A program made the position numbers and the translations under genes. A stretch of 64,000 nucleotides of DNA from Druceiella hillmani. Its lineage: Eukaryota > Arthropoda > Insecta > Lepidoptera > Hepialidae. Below the pieces are notes generated by a model. It was not told the DNA's origin. It did not search any database and saw only the letters and a program-made list of their open reading frames with translations. This document shows positions 25,085 to 36,769 of this stretch, piece by piece; position 1 is the stretch's first letter; every line of letters begins with the position of its first letter. The DNA lies in contig JAYKKI010000016.1 in assembly GCA_039881145.1 (NCBI GenBank), positions 14,142,501 to 14,206,500 on the forward strand. Reading direction: 5' to 3'.

Positions 25085-26880
25085 TTGTGGTTAATGGATA
25101 ATGGATGTAAAATCGGCATGTTTGTTAGCAGCTTCAGCAGCGACTTCCGCTATGGTGTGGCAGTGTGACAGACGGCCAGGTCATATCAACTGTGGAGATT
25201 TAAATATAATGAAAAATGGTGCAATAGAAGGGATTTCGTGTAAAGACAAAGTCGATATCAGTAAATTTAATTGTACAGTATGCTGCAAAGGTAAACAAAT
25301 GAGATTATCCTTTCTATATAACAGAAATAGAAGTGACAGAGTGTTGGATGTGCGGCCCCATGGAAGTGAAGTCTATCGGACTATCCAGGTACGTATTGTT
25401 TTTTTGTGGATGACTACAATAGGATGTCATTGGTATATTTCTTAAAACATAAAAGTTTTAAATAGTTTAAGTTGATGTTTGAAAAACAGATGAATACTTG
25501 TGTCAAATTTACAGAAAATAATTTTTCTGAAATAAAATCACTACTTATTTTGAAGAAACCTAGCATTTTACATCAGCGTACAAATCCATTTACGCCGGAA
25601 CGAAATAGTTTATGTGAACGGCTAAATCCAACAGTCATTGAAAGAGCTAGGTGTTTACTTTTTGATGCTAATTTAGACAAAAAGTTTTGAGCTGCAGCTG
25701 CGTACCTAAGAATTAGATCGTTAACTTCTGGGTGAAACCATAAAACGCCGTTTGAGCTCTGGATAGGTAGGAATCCAGATGTCAGTCATATACGTATATT
25801 TGGCAGCACAGACATGACCCATGTACCAAAAAAAACAGATTGAGATGGGATAAAAAGGCAGTAAAGCGTTACTTAGTTGGATATACTGAAAATGTAAAGG
25901 GATACAGATTATACAAACCTGTTACAAAGAAAGTCATTACCAGCAAGGATGTTACTATTATAGAGCAAATTAATGACCCTGATGTATTTCAGGACAGTGG
26001 AGAAGAAGTATTAACGCAAATATCAGATACTGCAGTGGAGCATGACAGTTAAAACAATAAAACTACATATTCTGACCAATAGCAGTCTACAAGATATTAT
26101 AATAATACCTATGTAGAAGATAAAGTACTCACCTCAAATAGGTTTTCAGATTAATTTTTTGATGCCGTTCCCAAGAGTAAGTTGAAAAATCCAGCACAGA
26201 TTGATATACCAATGCATCAACACCGAGAGAGACGGAAGCCTGGCAGATATGGTTTTGGCAGTCTGTGTATAGAAAGTGAGTTAGGTATAGAGGAAGACCC
26301 AATAACTCTTGGAAGGAACCCTAAATAACCTCGAGGCCAAAAAAATGATGTTCAGCTTTAAAAGATGAATTGAAGTCATTTGAACAAAATAAAGAAAGAA
26401 TCAGAACCAGGGGCAGTTGTTCAGTGCAAATGGGTGTTTTGTAAAAAAACTAGAAAGTGATAATAAAAAGCGGTTTTGAGCAAGATTGGTGGCAAAAGGT
26501 TTTATACAACAACCTGGAATCGACTGTAAAGAGACATTTTCACCAGTGCTTCGTTATTCCATATTCCACACTAAGACTTTTATTTGCTTTAAGCGTTAAG
26601 TTTAATTTAGAGATAACCCACCTCGACGTTACTACAAAATTCCTTAATGGTAACTTAGACGAAACTGTCTATATGAATTTACCTATAAACTTTTTATGTC
26701 CTGATAAGAAAACTAAAGCCTAAAATAAAGTTATTTATAGCTTGAAACAGTCTGCAAGGGAGTGCTAGAAGAGAGTTGATAATTGTTTAGAAAAATAAGG
26801 TCAGAGAAATTCCATGATTAATCTTGTTTATATATTGAGCAAAATGGAAATGTTAAGGCATTTGTTGACTTATTTTCCCA
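25085..26880 (+). mobile_element. Ty1/copia retrotransposon remnant
   Basis: Internal piece of a copia-type pol, with stops and frameshifts. In order: a pre-integrase zinc-binding region (25,101-25,340: P-G-H-I-N-C-G-D-L then C-T-V-C-C), integrase core traces (about 25,360-25,690, including E-R-N-S-L-C-E-R-L-N), the integrase C-terminal part (25,820-26,050, with G-Y-R-L-Y), and the start of reverse transcriptase (about 26,480-26,880, with T-H-L-D-V-T-T-K-F-L-N-G and S-L-K-Q-S-A-R). Gag, protease, RNase H and both LTRs are absent. It occupies the point where the end of U2 and the beginning of U3 are missing. It is inactive. Confidence 0.9.
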
Positions 26881-27283
26881 TGACTTTTTCTTCATCTAAT
26901 CAAAACTAACACAATAATACTAACATTTAGTGAAATGGAAATAACTCGAATTTGTTTATGCCTGTGACCAAAAGTTTTGGAATAAAGTTTCAAACAATTT
27001 TTAAACGATCAATTGAAACAGTCGTTCTACAAATATATAGTATGAATAATTATTAGTTTAGGTGAATAATTGAACGAATAATTATTGTGGTATTGATAAT
27101 TTTTAGTAAGCTTGCAAAGGCAATTGTGAGTAAAGCTTAAACGTAAAATAATTTAATTTATTTCTAAATTCTTTTAAGCTTTAGAGGTGAAGTTGTAACT
27201 TAAAGCTTTTTTGCGCCATTCAAACTAACTAGAAATAAGTATTGTGTATTAACCTCAGCATTATCATACTTAAAGTGGGTTAA

Positions 27284-27334
27284 CAAGTCAGTACAATATT
27301 TAAAGGGTGCGCCTTTAAATATTGTATTGACTTG
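27284..27334. repeat. 23-bp hairpin made in situ
   Basis: Arms 27,284-27,306 and 27,312-27,334 pair at 22 of 23 positions around GTGCG. The left arm matches the ancestral sequence seen in U1, U2 and U5. The right arm is a U3-only inverted copy of it. Confidence 0.9.
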
Positions 27335-27349
27335 AACCTATCAAAAAAA

Positions 27350-27575
27350 GGACTGTTAAAAAGCGAGTCTAGGCCACTTCAAATCGATCGGCATTGCCGA
27401 AAGAAAACTCGCATACTCAAGATGGATGGAATAGTGAGGTTGGCCTTTTACCCGCGGGCGATATATAAAGGCGGTATGAATAAGTTTCCATCGAAATAAG
27501 GCGTCCCGTTTAAGGCTTCTATCGATACCGTAAATATATTTACGGTTGGTTTTGAAAGGCCTTACGTACGATCCT
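27350..27575 (+). promoter_or_regulatory. Conserved TATA block, U3
   Basis: TATATAAA at 27,462-27,469, preceded by TTTTACCCGCGGGCGA and followed by GGCGGTATGAATAAG. It is the same block as U2 11,725-11,960, with long identical runs on both sides of the box. The minus-strand frame over it (27,356-27,661) is open only in U3: the TAG present in U2 and U5 is changed here. The conservation is therefore better explained by promoter function than by an antisense protein. Confidence 0.6.
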
Positions 27576-27864
27576 TGTGAGATTTTCTTTTGCCTTTTCT
27601 CTTGACGTTTTAGGAGGATATTCCAAGTTTTTAGAGGTTTATCTAAAATTATTCTTTTCATTTACTTCGGTTCTTTATGTTTTCTAACAGAAATTCGATT
27701 GTAACGAGATAAATTATATAAATTTACGCTACATTACAACAAAATATAATTTGCAATATAAAACTAATGACATAAGAATTATTAAAGTAAAAAAGGCACA
27801 GCCACGCAGTATATGTTGGCGTACAAAATGTAATCTGCTTTTTCAATAATATGCTTTTGTAAAC

Positions 27865-28130
27865 TTCCACTAAAATATTATTGTTGTATTTTGTTGTTGT
27901 GTTTGTACATATTTTATTCTGCTGTGCTTATTTTGTTTTATTTTCTTGTGCCTTTGTTCTTTTTATATTGTTATCCCGTTTATTATTGTTATTTTGTTGT
28001 GGTGCGTCTTTTTGTTTTGTTGTTGTGCTTACATATGTTTTATTCTGAATCGTGCTTATTGATGTTTTATTTTGTAATTATGCTTATTTTCCTTTTGTTG
28101 TCGTGCTTACATTTTTTATTTTAATTAGTT
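27865..28130 (+). repeat. T/G-rich low-complexity tract
   Basis: Imperfect TTTTGTTGTTGTG repeats. A shorter, diverged equivalent lies at 60,790-60,960 in U5, at the same distance from the TATA block. The Leu/Phe/Tyr-rich open frame over it comes from the repeat. Confidence 0.75.
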
Positions 28131-28299
28131 TTTGAGAATATAAATCACATTATAGCAACGAGAATTCTGTAATTTGTTCAACCTTTTACGACAACAACGT
28201 GCGCACTTCATAAAACTTTGGAATGAGATGTTTTTCCGGAAAAAGATTAATGATTATCATTAGAAAAATTATTAAAAACATAATTTAGCATTAAAACAT

Positions 28300-29240
28300 C
28301 TGTCAAGCACAATTTAAACTTTCACTAGGAGATTTTTGTATTCATTTAGGGACTTCGTATTATATTTAAGGGTATGTAGTTTTTCAACTAAACTATTTCA
28401 AAATATTAATTTTTCACAACATGATTATATTCTATATTATATCTTTCATAGACATAAAACAGTATATTATGCAAAAATTGGTATATTTATTTATCCAATA
28501 ATTATAGCTGTCCTGTTATTTTCTAGTCAGATTTTACCCAAATATTTCGGAGATAAGTTATTGTCTGTTTTCAATATTTTTTTGAATATCTTTGTAAATA
28601 TACAATATAAAATTATGAAAAAAAAATGTTTGTATTTTTCATAGAAAACCTAATTAAATAATATCATATAATGTATAAAATAACCAAAAAATTAAAACCT
28701 TTATTTATCCCCTCCTCAATCTATATATGCCAGTTAGTAAGATGTGTTAGTATGTCAAAATTCGACTAATTTCAAGCAAGAACGGTTGTCCGAAAATCGG
28801 CTGTGAATACAGAAAAATAGAAAATATGGTGCTTATTAAAAAAAAATGACGTCTAGAATCATCGCAATAATTTTCTTGCAACCTTTGCGTGGATTTCAAA
28901 AAATTCATATTATTTTTCGTTGAGTATTTTCAAAATTAAGGGTATATATTTTTATTAATTTTGTAATATTTCTCTGAAGACACAATACGTAAATTATGAA
29001 AAAAATATATTCTTAAGACCCTTATAACCAGCCGTGTAAAACAATGCTCCCCACTTTATTTGAAATGAAATGTGTAATTTGCGGCCTCCATCAAAAATTT
29101 AGAAGAGAATGTTTGTGAATTTTTGCTTAATATGTTTTATTATTTGCCAAATTTCAAGCGTCTACGTCAAGTTGTTTCTGAGAATAAAGACTGTGATGGA
29201 AATGGAACCCTAAAAAAACCTTGGTGGTTTTTGAAACAAA
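28300..29240. other. U3-specific insertion with 102-codon hydrophobic ORF
   Basis: This stretch has no counterpart at the same place in U5, so it was probably inserted into U3. It includes a plus-strand open frame of 102 codons (28,336-28,644) with hydrophobic segments and very AT-rich codons. No transposase or polymerase motif was recognised. The ORF could be chance. Confidence 0.3.
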
Positions 29241-30352
29241 CTATTAGATGTTAAAAATTATTCGATTCAGTTTTCTGATTTTTGCATTATACCACCGGAA
29301 CCGTCCACGCGCGCTTGCTTGTATGCATATGCGCACAAATATATTTATTCAATTTCTTTTAGATACAGGTTTTAATCACGGCTTTCTATTAAACAATAGT
29401 CGAAAATTAATTTTACAAAAATTACCAAAGTTTACTCAGTACAGTTCATTATCGTCTTAAACTTTCTAATTCTTGTTTATTCTAATTCTTCTGTTTATTC
29501 TAATTCTAAATTCTAATTCTTGTTTAATAAGAAGAAATGCAAAAAGGTTTTAGTACTAAGATTTCAAAATAAAAAATTAAATACAAAAGAAGGATTTACT
29601 AAAATATATCAAGGCTTTTATTAAAAAATGTTAACCAACATTTAATTTCATAGATATTCTGATAACGTAACTCGTTAGTTCAATAATCGTAGCGCGTTAA
29701 AACGCGTGCAAATTAGTTTTTTGCTCTCATAATTCAAGCTACCGATTATACAATAATAGTGACATATAAACAATAAGAATATTAACTTAATTTAGTTACA
29801 GAGAGTTTAATTTTTAACAAAAAATATTTCAATTATATTTATGGTAACATCACGAAAATTGGGTTTTGTTTTTTTTTCTAAAATTGGTAGATTGAGCTTC
29901 CTTCGATCACATCATTTTACTAATTGCTAATGACTCATGAAAACATATTATTAAAAAGAATTACTTACCTTAATAAGGTATCAGAGATCTATATTTTTAT
30001 ATAAATTTATCGAACTGTAAATTTTATTTTAACTTGTGTTAAATGATTATACATATTAGATGAATACGATTTTTTTTTAAATAAGTGAAATGAAAAAAAA
30101 AATCCTTGGGGCGGTCGTTACTGCTACTTCTTGTGTTTGAAATTGAAAAAAATTTTATAAAAACATATAATTAACAGGAAAAAAAGAAACTTTTTCCAAT
30201 ATTAAAAGAAATTGGTAATTTTCATCATCAATCAATTAATCAATCTATCAGGTAATTTTTAATTAAATTTAAAATAGTAATGTAAGTATACACATCATGA
30301 GCGAAATGCAAATCTAAAATACAAATGTAAATTTTAATCATAACTTTAAGTA

Positions 30353-30556
30353 TTTAGATATCGCAATAAAACACCATACAAAACAGCATGTAAAACGAAT
30401 TTGCTACAAAGAAATCAATACTCTCCAAAGAATTTCCTGATTATCTGCACAACTTTACCTGACAATCCCATAAAAGCTTTTAAAAGTGCTCCGCCAGTTT
30501 CGTCGGCGAGTCGTGAATTTAAAGATTTTGCACAATTACTTAACAAAAAGTACTGA
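30353..30556 (+). pseudogene. Island f, U3: 67-codon relic exon
   Basis: Continuous plus-strand frame between a stop and TGA at 30,554-30,556. It contains N-K-T-P-Y-K-T-A-C-K-T-N-L-L-Q-R, then P-I-K-A-F-K-S-A-P-P-V, then S-A-S-R-E-F-K-D-F-A-Q-L-L-N-K-K-Y. U2 and U4 share the S-H-E-Y-K version of the last part, and U1 and U4 the S-I-K-A-F-K part. TATTTAG at 30,351-30,357 could be the splice acceptor. There is no in-frame ATG, as expected for an internal exon. The TGA after K-K-Y is U3-specific (U1 reads on), which suggests decay. Confidence 0.5.
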
Positions 30557-31049
30557 GGCGTATTGGTGCAGATTTATCTTGAAGTAATCAAAGCTTAGTG
30601 GAATGTAAATGCAGTCGAGTAAAATTGCATTTCCACTCAGAATATTACTGAAATGTTCGAGCTTTAAAGTAGACAAGTTAAGCTCGTAGTATTGCTTGCG
30701 AATTCATATTAAGTGTAATTATAATAGAAACATCTTTATTTAATAAATCACTTAAGATTGTAAGTATATATTTTTGGTTTGGTACAATAATATGTATTTT
30801 GAATAGGACGTAGTAGGTATAAGTGATCTAACTCCTTGTATTTAATATTAATTTGCAAAAGCGCACTATAATTATTGCTTAACGTGAATTACAGTCACGT
30901 TTCCTACAAAGTTTTTTGATTTATGTGCCAATATTGAATTTTGAATGAAAAGTTTGAATAAAAATTCTTTTTTTATTTACTACTGTTGAAGTAAATAGGT
31001 GTTTAATAAATTTATTTCTTTTTATCATTACACTAATGTCAGAGAGGTC

Positions 31050-31400
31050 GTAGTCATCGTGTTAAAAGTGTTGCAGATGAGCAACGCGTTATACCGCCAT
31101 TCCTCTCTATCGGCGTTCTTTGTATACATTCGAGTTGGGGAACGTCAATGGCTGCGTTGACCAAATTTATCCATCTCATCGGTTCTCTCCCATGTGGTCT
31201 AGTACCGTCTACTTTGCCCTGAACCACACGGTGCTAAGTACCATCGTAACACGAAACATTTCGTTTTGCGAGTTTGTACAATATTGGACAAACGCTGTCT
31301 GGTGCTAAGTTCTTGGAATGTATTATTACGGAACTCAGCCCACGATACTGCAAGCATTCTTCACCAACAATACATTACTAGGACACCTATTTTTACTCAT
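31050..31400. other. Higher-GC stretch, unidentified
   Basis: Noticeably richer in G and C than its neighbours, with a 62-codon plus frame (31,120-31,308) that shows no motif. A CGGTGCTAAGTACC-like stretch at about 31,230 is partly echoed at 31,298 (GGTGCTAAGTTC). It could be a fragment of an unrecognised transposon or an old exon. Confidence 0.3.
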
Positions 31401-31631
31401 CTCTAATTCGATTTTAAAATGTATTTTATTTTACAGTTTCGACAGTGAATTATTTTCTAGGAGAAATAAAGGAAAATAATTTAATTTCAAGAAAATAATC
31501 AGTTTATTTTCTTAGTGTTTTAGTATTCTACACAAAGTAGATTTTAATATTATATATAAACTAAAGGGTATGTTTACCAACAATTATATTAATTTTTAAA
31601 TTTTATGTAGATACTGCTTGTAAACATTGAA

Positions 31632-31632
31632 T

Positions 31633-31706
<74 letters not shown>
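31632..31706. repeat. (AC)n(AT)n microsatellite
   Basis: Compound dinucleotide repeat ending exactly where the proposed LTR of the gypsy remnant begins. The element may have inserted into the repeat. Confidence 0.95.
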
Positions 31707-31707
<1 letters not shown>

Positions 31708-32060
31708 GTGTTTCTAATTCTTATCCTTGGATAATATGGTGAACAGTAAAACTATAGCATTGGGTTGCTCTGAAAAGAGATTTATTACATAAACAAATGT
31801 TTACACTTTTACAAAACAATTTATAACGTTAATTAATCACAAACTCACCTGAAAAGAGAAACAACATTTAAAGCTATTGCTTCACTAGTTCGTATCAATT
31901 AAGTATTAAAATATTATACTATATCATATTATAATTCATTGATCGTTTCTAAGAACATAACCTATTTTTCTATCGTGGCGTGGCGACATGTCCAAGTAAC
32001 AGCTAGCACAGCTCATATGCAAACTTCATGCTGAATGAAGTGCCACTCACTTCGTTTACA
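31707..32060 (-). repeat. Probable 3' LTR of the gypsy remnant
   Basis: Read on the minus strand, it begins TGTAAACGAAG directly after a G-rich polypurine tract (32,062-32,079), contains AATAAA followed by a T-rich stretch, and ends GAATTAGAAACACA. TG...CA ends plus a preceding polypurine tract are standard LTR features. Length is 354 bp. No second LTR copy was seen in the window, so the assignment rests on these signals only. Confidence 0.55.
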
Positions 32061-32095
32061 TCTCCCCCCCCCCTCCATAGGTAATTATCAAAATT

Positions 32096-32941
32096 TTAAC
32101 GTATTGCTACCAATGGAACGAGTTTTGTTATGTGGAAAAGGTTTGACTGTACCTTTTTGTGTCCCGTGTTTACTTTGTAAATTGAATTAGATATTTTCTT
32201 TATAATTTGATATGGACCAATTTTCAATTCATCTAGTTTTTTTCGGTTTAACCGATTTCCGTTTTCAACATATACTAAATCTCCTACTTCAAATTCATAA
32301 TTTTTTCTGTTTTTATCAAATCTTTTTTTATTATAATTATGTGATTTTATACTATTTTCTAAGGCAATCTTCCGGTCTCGTATAAATTGTTGATTCTGTA
32401 ATTTATTTTGTTTCACTTCGTTTGGTAGAATGTCCACACTTTTTCCCTGCAGTAAATATTTTGGGGAGAACCCTGTCACATTATGTTCGGTTTCGTTATA
32501 TTTGTTTGTGCATTCGTGAGCAATGGTAGTCCAAGCGATCTTATCTCTTTTTTCATTAATTTTAAAACGAATTTTATTGACCAATGTTTGGTTTAATCTT
32601 TCGTTCAATCCATTAGAAAATAGTGCATTTACTGCAGTGAACACTATAGGTATACCTTCCTTTTCTAAAAAATACTTAAATTCTTTTGAATTTATACCCG
32701 GATATTGGTCTGACAGAATCAAGTCTATTTTATAATCTTGTGTTACTCTTTGGACTAGTTTTATAAAGTCGTTTGCATTCTGAGTTTTGGATGTCAAAAT
32801 GTAGGCGTAACGAGTGAAGTGATCTACTAGAAGATGTAAATTCGTTTTTGTTGAACGTGCATCACCAAATCCACCTATGGTATCTATAGACACTATTTCG
32901 AACGGATGTGTGGCTGGTCCTAAGTGAGACATTAGTCCAAA
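32096..32941 (-). pseudogene. Ty3/gypsy-type integrase, N-terminally truncated
   Basis: Retrotransposon integrase inserts element DNA into the host chromosome. In the 373-codon open frame the recognisable domain starts at about residue 93 (F-G-L-M-S-H-L-G). The catalytic triad is complete: Asp112 (V-S-I-D-T), Asp170 (L-S-D-Q) and Glu206 (N-E-R-L-N), with 35 residues between the second Asp and the Glu. It ends with G-P-Y-Q-I-I and H-I-T-K-L-V-P-L, typical of the C-terminal domain. There is no stop over 280 residues. The zinc-binding N-terminal domain is missing; its place is taken by a GTGC-type repeat that the open frame crosses by chance. The element cannot be autonomous because reverse transcriptase, protease and gag are absent. 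Confidence 0.85.
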
Positions 32942-32942
32942 C

Positions 32943-33120
32943 GTGCGTGCGTGCGAGCATGGGTGCGTGCGTGCGTGCGGGCGAGCGGGCGGGCGGTCGG
33001 TCAGGCGGGCGGGTGAGTCTTCGTGCTTACGTGCGTGCATGCGTGCGTTCGTGCGTGCGTGCATTAGTGCGTGCAGGCAGGCGTGCGCGTGTGCGTGCGT
33101 GACTGTGTGTTGTGTGTTTG
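32943..33120. repeat. GTGC/GGGC-rich minisatellite
   Basis: Imperfect tetranucleotide array (GTGCGTGC, GGGCGAGC, TTCGTGCG variants), very GC-rich. It abuts the integrase fragment exactly where homology to the family stops. Arg/Ala/Cys- or His/Ala-rich frames run through it in several frames, an effect of the repeat. Confidence 0.9.
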
Positions 33121-33586
33121 TGTTCATAATTATAAAATTCATTCCTTTTAGTATTTCTTTAGGGCGAGTATAGCTAGCCAAAGAATGTACGCGTTTAGTG
33201 CGCGTATATGTAGTCATGAGTGCAGCGATCTAACGGATTTATATGAAAATGGTACCGACTTTTCGAAATCAGCTCGTTAATTATACTATATGTCTAAAAA
33301 TATACTCATTATTCATAAACGGGCAATGATGTAAATAAAACTATTTGTTGACAAAAAATATTTTTTAATTCTTCATGTTAAATATTTTTGGTTACCTTAC
33401 ATTTTGCATGATTAATTTAAAGACCGAATTAAACGAGATCTAAATAATATCTTTTATGTTACCATTAAAATCTCTCAAAATAAAAAAAATTTAGATACTG
33501 TCATACATTTTAGTTTTTTATATCATTATGCAGAAAAATGTAAACGCGCTAAACAATGTACGGATTATCAACATTATTATAAATAA

Positions 33587-33790
33587 TTTCTTTTTCGCGT
33601 TTTGAAGTCGCTAAATATTCCGCACAATATCGCAAGGAAAATGCCATTTTATTATGACAAAGGTCAGCAAATAAAAGCTGATAAGTCGGACGTACAGATC
33701 CCTAAGGATTATCCTGATGCTCTTCTTTTCCTTGTTCGCATCATTTTTCATGGCTTCTTTCATCTTTAGTTACATCAGTGCAGAAAACCT
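33587..33790 (+). pseudogene. Island g, U3: relic exon with ATG
   Basis: Sixty-codon plus-strand frame (stop at 33,767-33,769). An ATG at 33,641 starts M-P-F-Y-Y-D-K-G-Q-Q-I-K, then K-S-D-V-Q-I-P-K-D-Y-P-D-A-L, then V-R-I-I-F. U2 aligns throughout (F-Y, Q-Q, K-S, I-P-N-D-Y-L-N-A, C-R-I-F). A one-base shift near 33,740 moves the homology into another frame, F-M-A-S-F-I-F-S-Y-I-S-A-E-N-L, which ends near 33,818 and matches U2's F-M-A-S-F-I-M-S-Y-L-V-A-E-N. The exon is therefore frameshifted. Whether the ATG is a true start is unclear, since U2 lacks it. Confidence 0.5.
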
Positions 33791-34790
33791 TCGGTTTCAA
33801 ATAAAAATAATAATATGAAATTATATATCATAAATGAATACATTTCATAAAAAAATAAACAGAGATGTATACACGATGAGTTTTGGCCGATAAATTTGCA
33901 TATGATATGCTATATGCCACGTAATTTGTTGGGTAATAATAAAGCTAGAATCCTGTCACTTCGTGTTTCTTTATAGTTTACTAAATTGTGAATGTTTTAT
34001 GTCATATTGATAGATAATTTGTTCATATAACAAATTTAGATACTCTCATAAACTGAAGAAATAGTTTGCAGCAGTGAAGCTTTTATGAATGACTTAATAT
34101 GCTACTGAAATAATTAATTAAGCCTGGAATAAAATATTGACCGAATCAAATGACAATGGTTAAAACTTTTTTCTTTAAGCAATATGAAATTATTCTCTCC
34201 AAGTTAAAAATCACATTTTTCTTGTTTAAAAATAATATCAATCTTTTTAATATCGTAAAATCAAATGATTGCCTTAAATATTTGCAAAGAATGTAAAATG
34301 TCATGAATTGACAAAAAGTACAATTAAATCAATTAAATTTTAGGTAAACTAGGCATTTATACTAATTTATTGGATGTAACTTATATTTGGCAATTTTCAG
34401 ACTTGTTAAGATGATTTTTTTGTTACATACGTTTCGATCAAAACTTTTGCACTAAGTAAAAGCACTAAGCACTTAGAAATTGAAAGAAACTAATGAGTTT
34501 CTTTAAGTTAAAACAATTTTAATTAAAATTACTTGTGTTAAGTAAAAAGATACCTTGAAAGTTGATAAAATTCAGTATTTAAAAAATATCACTTAGATTA
34601 TTAAATATGTTCATCTTTAACAAATGTTCATTTAGAAATTGGGAAATTTGGTCCATGCATTTTTGTTCTAAATATGGAATACAATATTCATTTCCAACAA
34701 ATTCTTTGTTGTCGGGTTTCGTTTCAGTGCTGATCATTAAATCCTTCAATTTCATATTTCTCAGCGAATAAAAGAAGCTAAAAGAAATTT

Positions 34791-34904
34791 CAAACTCATC
34801 AGGAGATTTACAAGTTCTTTTTTTCACTTTTCTTTACCGTTTATCCATTTATGATTCATTCGACTCACTTTGTTCATTTTAAATATTTCCTTTATCGGAT
34901 ATAA
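34791..34904 (+). pseudogene. Island h, U3: QEIYKFF relic exon
   Basis: Plus-strand frame Q-T-H-Q-E-I-Y-K-F-F-F-S-L-F-F-T-V-Y, then a His-rich hydrophobic stretch, F-K-Y-F-L-Y-R-I and a stop at 34,902-34,904. It is the longest and cleanest of the four h copies. CTAAAAG just upstream could be the acceptor. The Phe-rich part could be a membrane segment. No family was recognised. Confidence 0.45.
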
Positions 34905-36580
34905 TTTATTCGGAAATGATTTTAAAAGCTCTGCAGCTCGTCTAACTGTTTGTATTATCGCAAATTTAATTTTAAATAAAGTGATTATATTTACGTTACG
35001 TTCAAATAATATTCATCTTATCTACGTAAATATAAATTATATTTTAATCTCGTATGTATATTAAAATATTATACTTTTGTATCGTTAATATTCAAGTCGG
35101 CAAAAGAAAGAAATGTGTATGTGTAAATATCGAAATCTGTGAGAAAAATAGTGGTGTTGAATTTTCGTATCAACTTTTATTCCATATTTTTTGTCTTAAT
35201 GATGTCTCGTGTTCCACTCCAAGTGGATTTAGAACAGTATGAAAAATCATACTTTCAATCCCATTTCTGTTAAAAACTGAAACGGCAGTTTAAAAATATG
35301 TATTATCTTTATTATTAATTATCACACTATACACGTATGTAACCAAATTTTTTTAGACGCTTCAAATTTGTTCTCAAGTTGTTAAAGGTATTTCTTTCAC
35401 ATTAATTTACTTTATATGCAACGCAAAGCAAGAAAAATTAAAAGTGAATCGATCGGTAGAAATACTTACAAAAAATCGAATTTAAATTACAATGAATAAT
35501 ATGACGCTTTATTTTCGAACCGTTTAAAAATTATGTTGCACTCTTTTTAAATGTCGTTCCTCTGGATCCATCCCTCAGTGTAATTCAATTTTCCATCCAT
35601 TAATTATTTTGATAGGTGCATCTTATTGGATATTATTGTAATCGGGATTTTGATAGCTAATTAATACAATTTATATTTTCATAACCACATATTTCATTTT
35701 GCTCAAAAAATTTATTCTGTTAAGCTTCACTTGCCATACCCATGATTTTAAATATATCGGAAAGTTTTCCGGTTTTCTTTTATGTGAAAATAAAAATAAA
35801 TTAAAAGGGAAAAGAAAGATGTATATTATTGAGTAATATAGTTCTAATCAAGTTATTTTAGGTTTCTTCATTCATGAGGAAGAGTAAATATTAAAGATTA
35901 GTAAATTCCTGGTATTTTGGATTCACATTGCGAGGGTTCTGCACATAGTTAGACACAAATAAACATTGGGGGTACAAATCGTATTTCTATTGACAAAGAT
36001 TATTATTATTTTTCACCAAGTAATTATTTTGCCTATTAGAAATATTGAACATCAGCAATGCTGTTTAAGAAAGACATATAATAACGACTATTTCATATGA
36101 AATATATATTTAGTGCATGAAAATAGAGCAAATAAATGAAACTTAGGATTACTTAAAAATAAGAGATTACGAATAAAACTCCTGCTCTATAATCAAACTG
36201 TTTTATGACCCAAAATATAGTGTGATTATATTTAAAAGCTTACATAGCTTTTTTACGATGTATCTTTCATATTTTCAGTGCCATGAAATTGCAATAACAA
36301 TTGTTATATTGGATTGATATTATAGATCGATGTGTTGGCTCTTCCTGTAATTGTTGGCCCAAAAAAGTATAATTCACGACAATATCCTTCAGTATGACTT
36401 TCCTATCATTAATTAATAAATTCCAAGGGTTCATTTGCACAGTTAGGTTAGAGTGAAAAAAATCTTCGGAAGTAGATACGTCCATTGTTTTTTAAACTAT
36501 TGAACGTCTTGTCCTGATTATATGTAATTCGTGAAAGTTTAAGGGTATTACTTAAAATATAAGTAATACGTACTTTTATA

Positions 36581-36588
36581 TACATATA

Positions 36589-36649
<61 letters not shown>

Positions 36650-36703
36650 ATGTATGTATATATATATATATATTTTTTTTTTTTATATCTATGTATATAT
36701 ATG
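36581..36703. repeat. (TA)n(TG)n microsatellite
   Basis: TA repeats with a short TGTGTGTGTA section and a T run, located just before island i of U3. Confidence 0.95.
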
Positions 36704-36740
36704 CAAATGATAAAATTACGCGAACACTTAAATTGGATTA

Positions 36741-36766
36741 TTAAAGTTGTTATTCGATATCCCAAT
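36741..36766 (+). repeat. Island i, U3
   Basis: Same block as 6,338 and 46,481: TTAAAGTTGTTATTCGATAT then CCCAAT. The plus frame L-L-K-L-L-F-D-I-P-I resembles the U1 and U4 versions. Confidence 0.5.
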
Positions 36767-36769
36767 TAA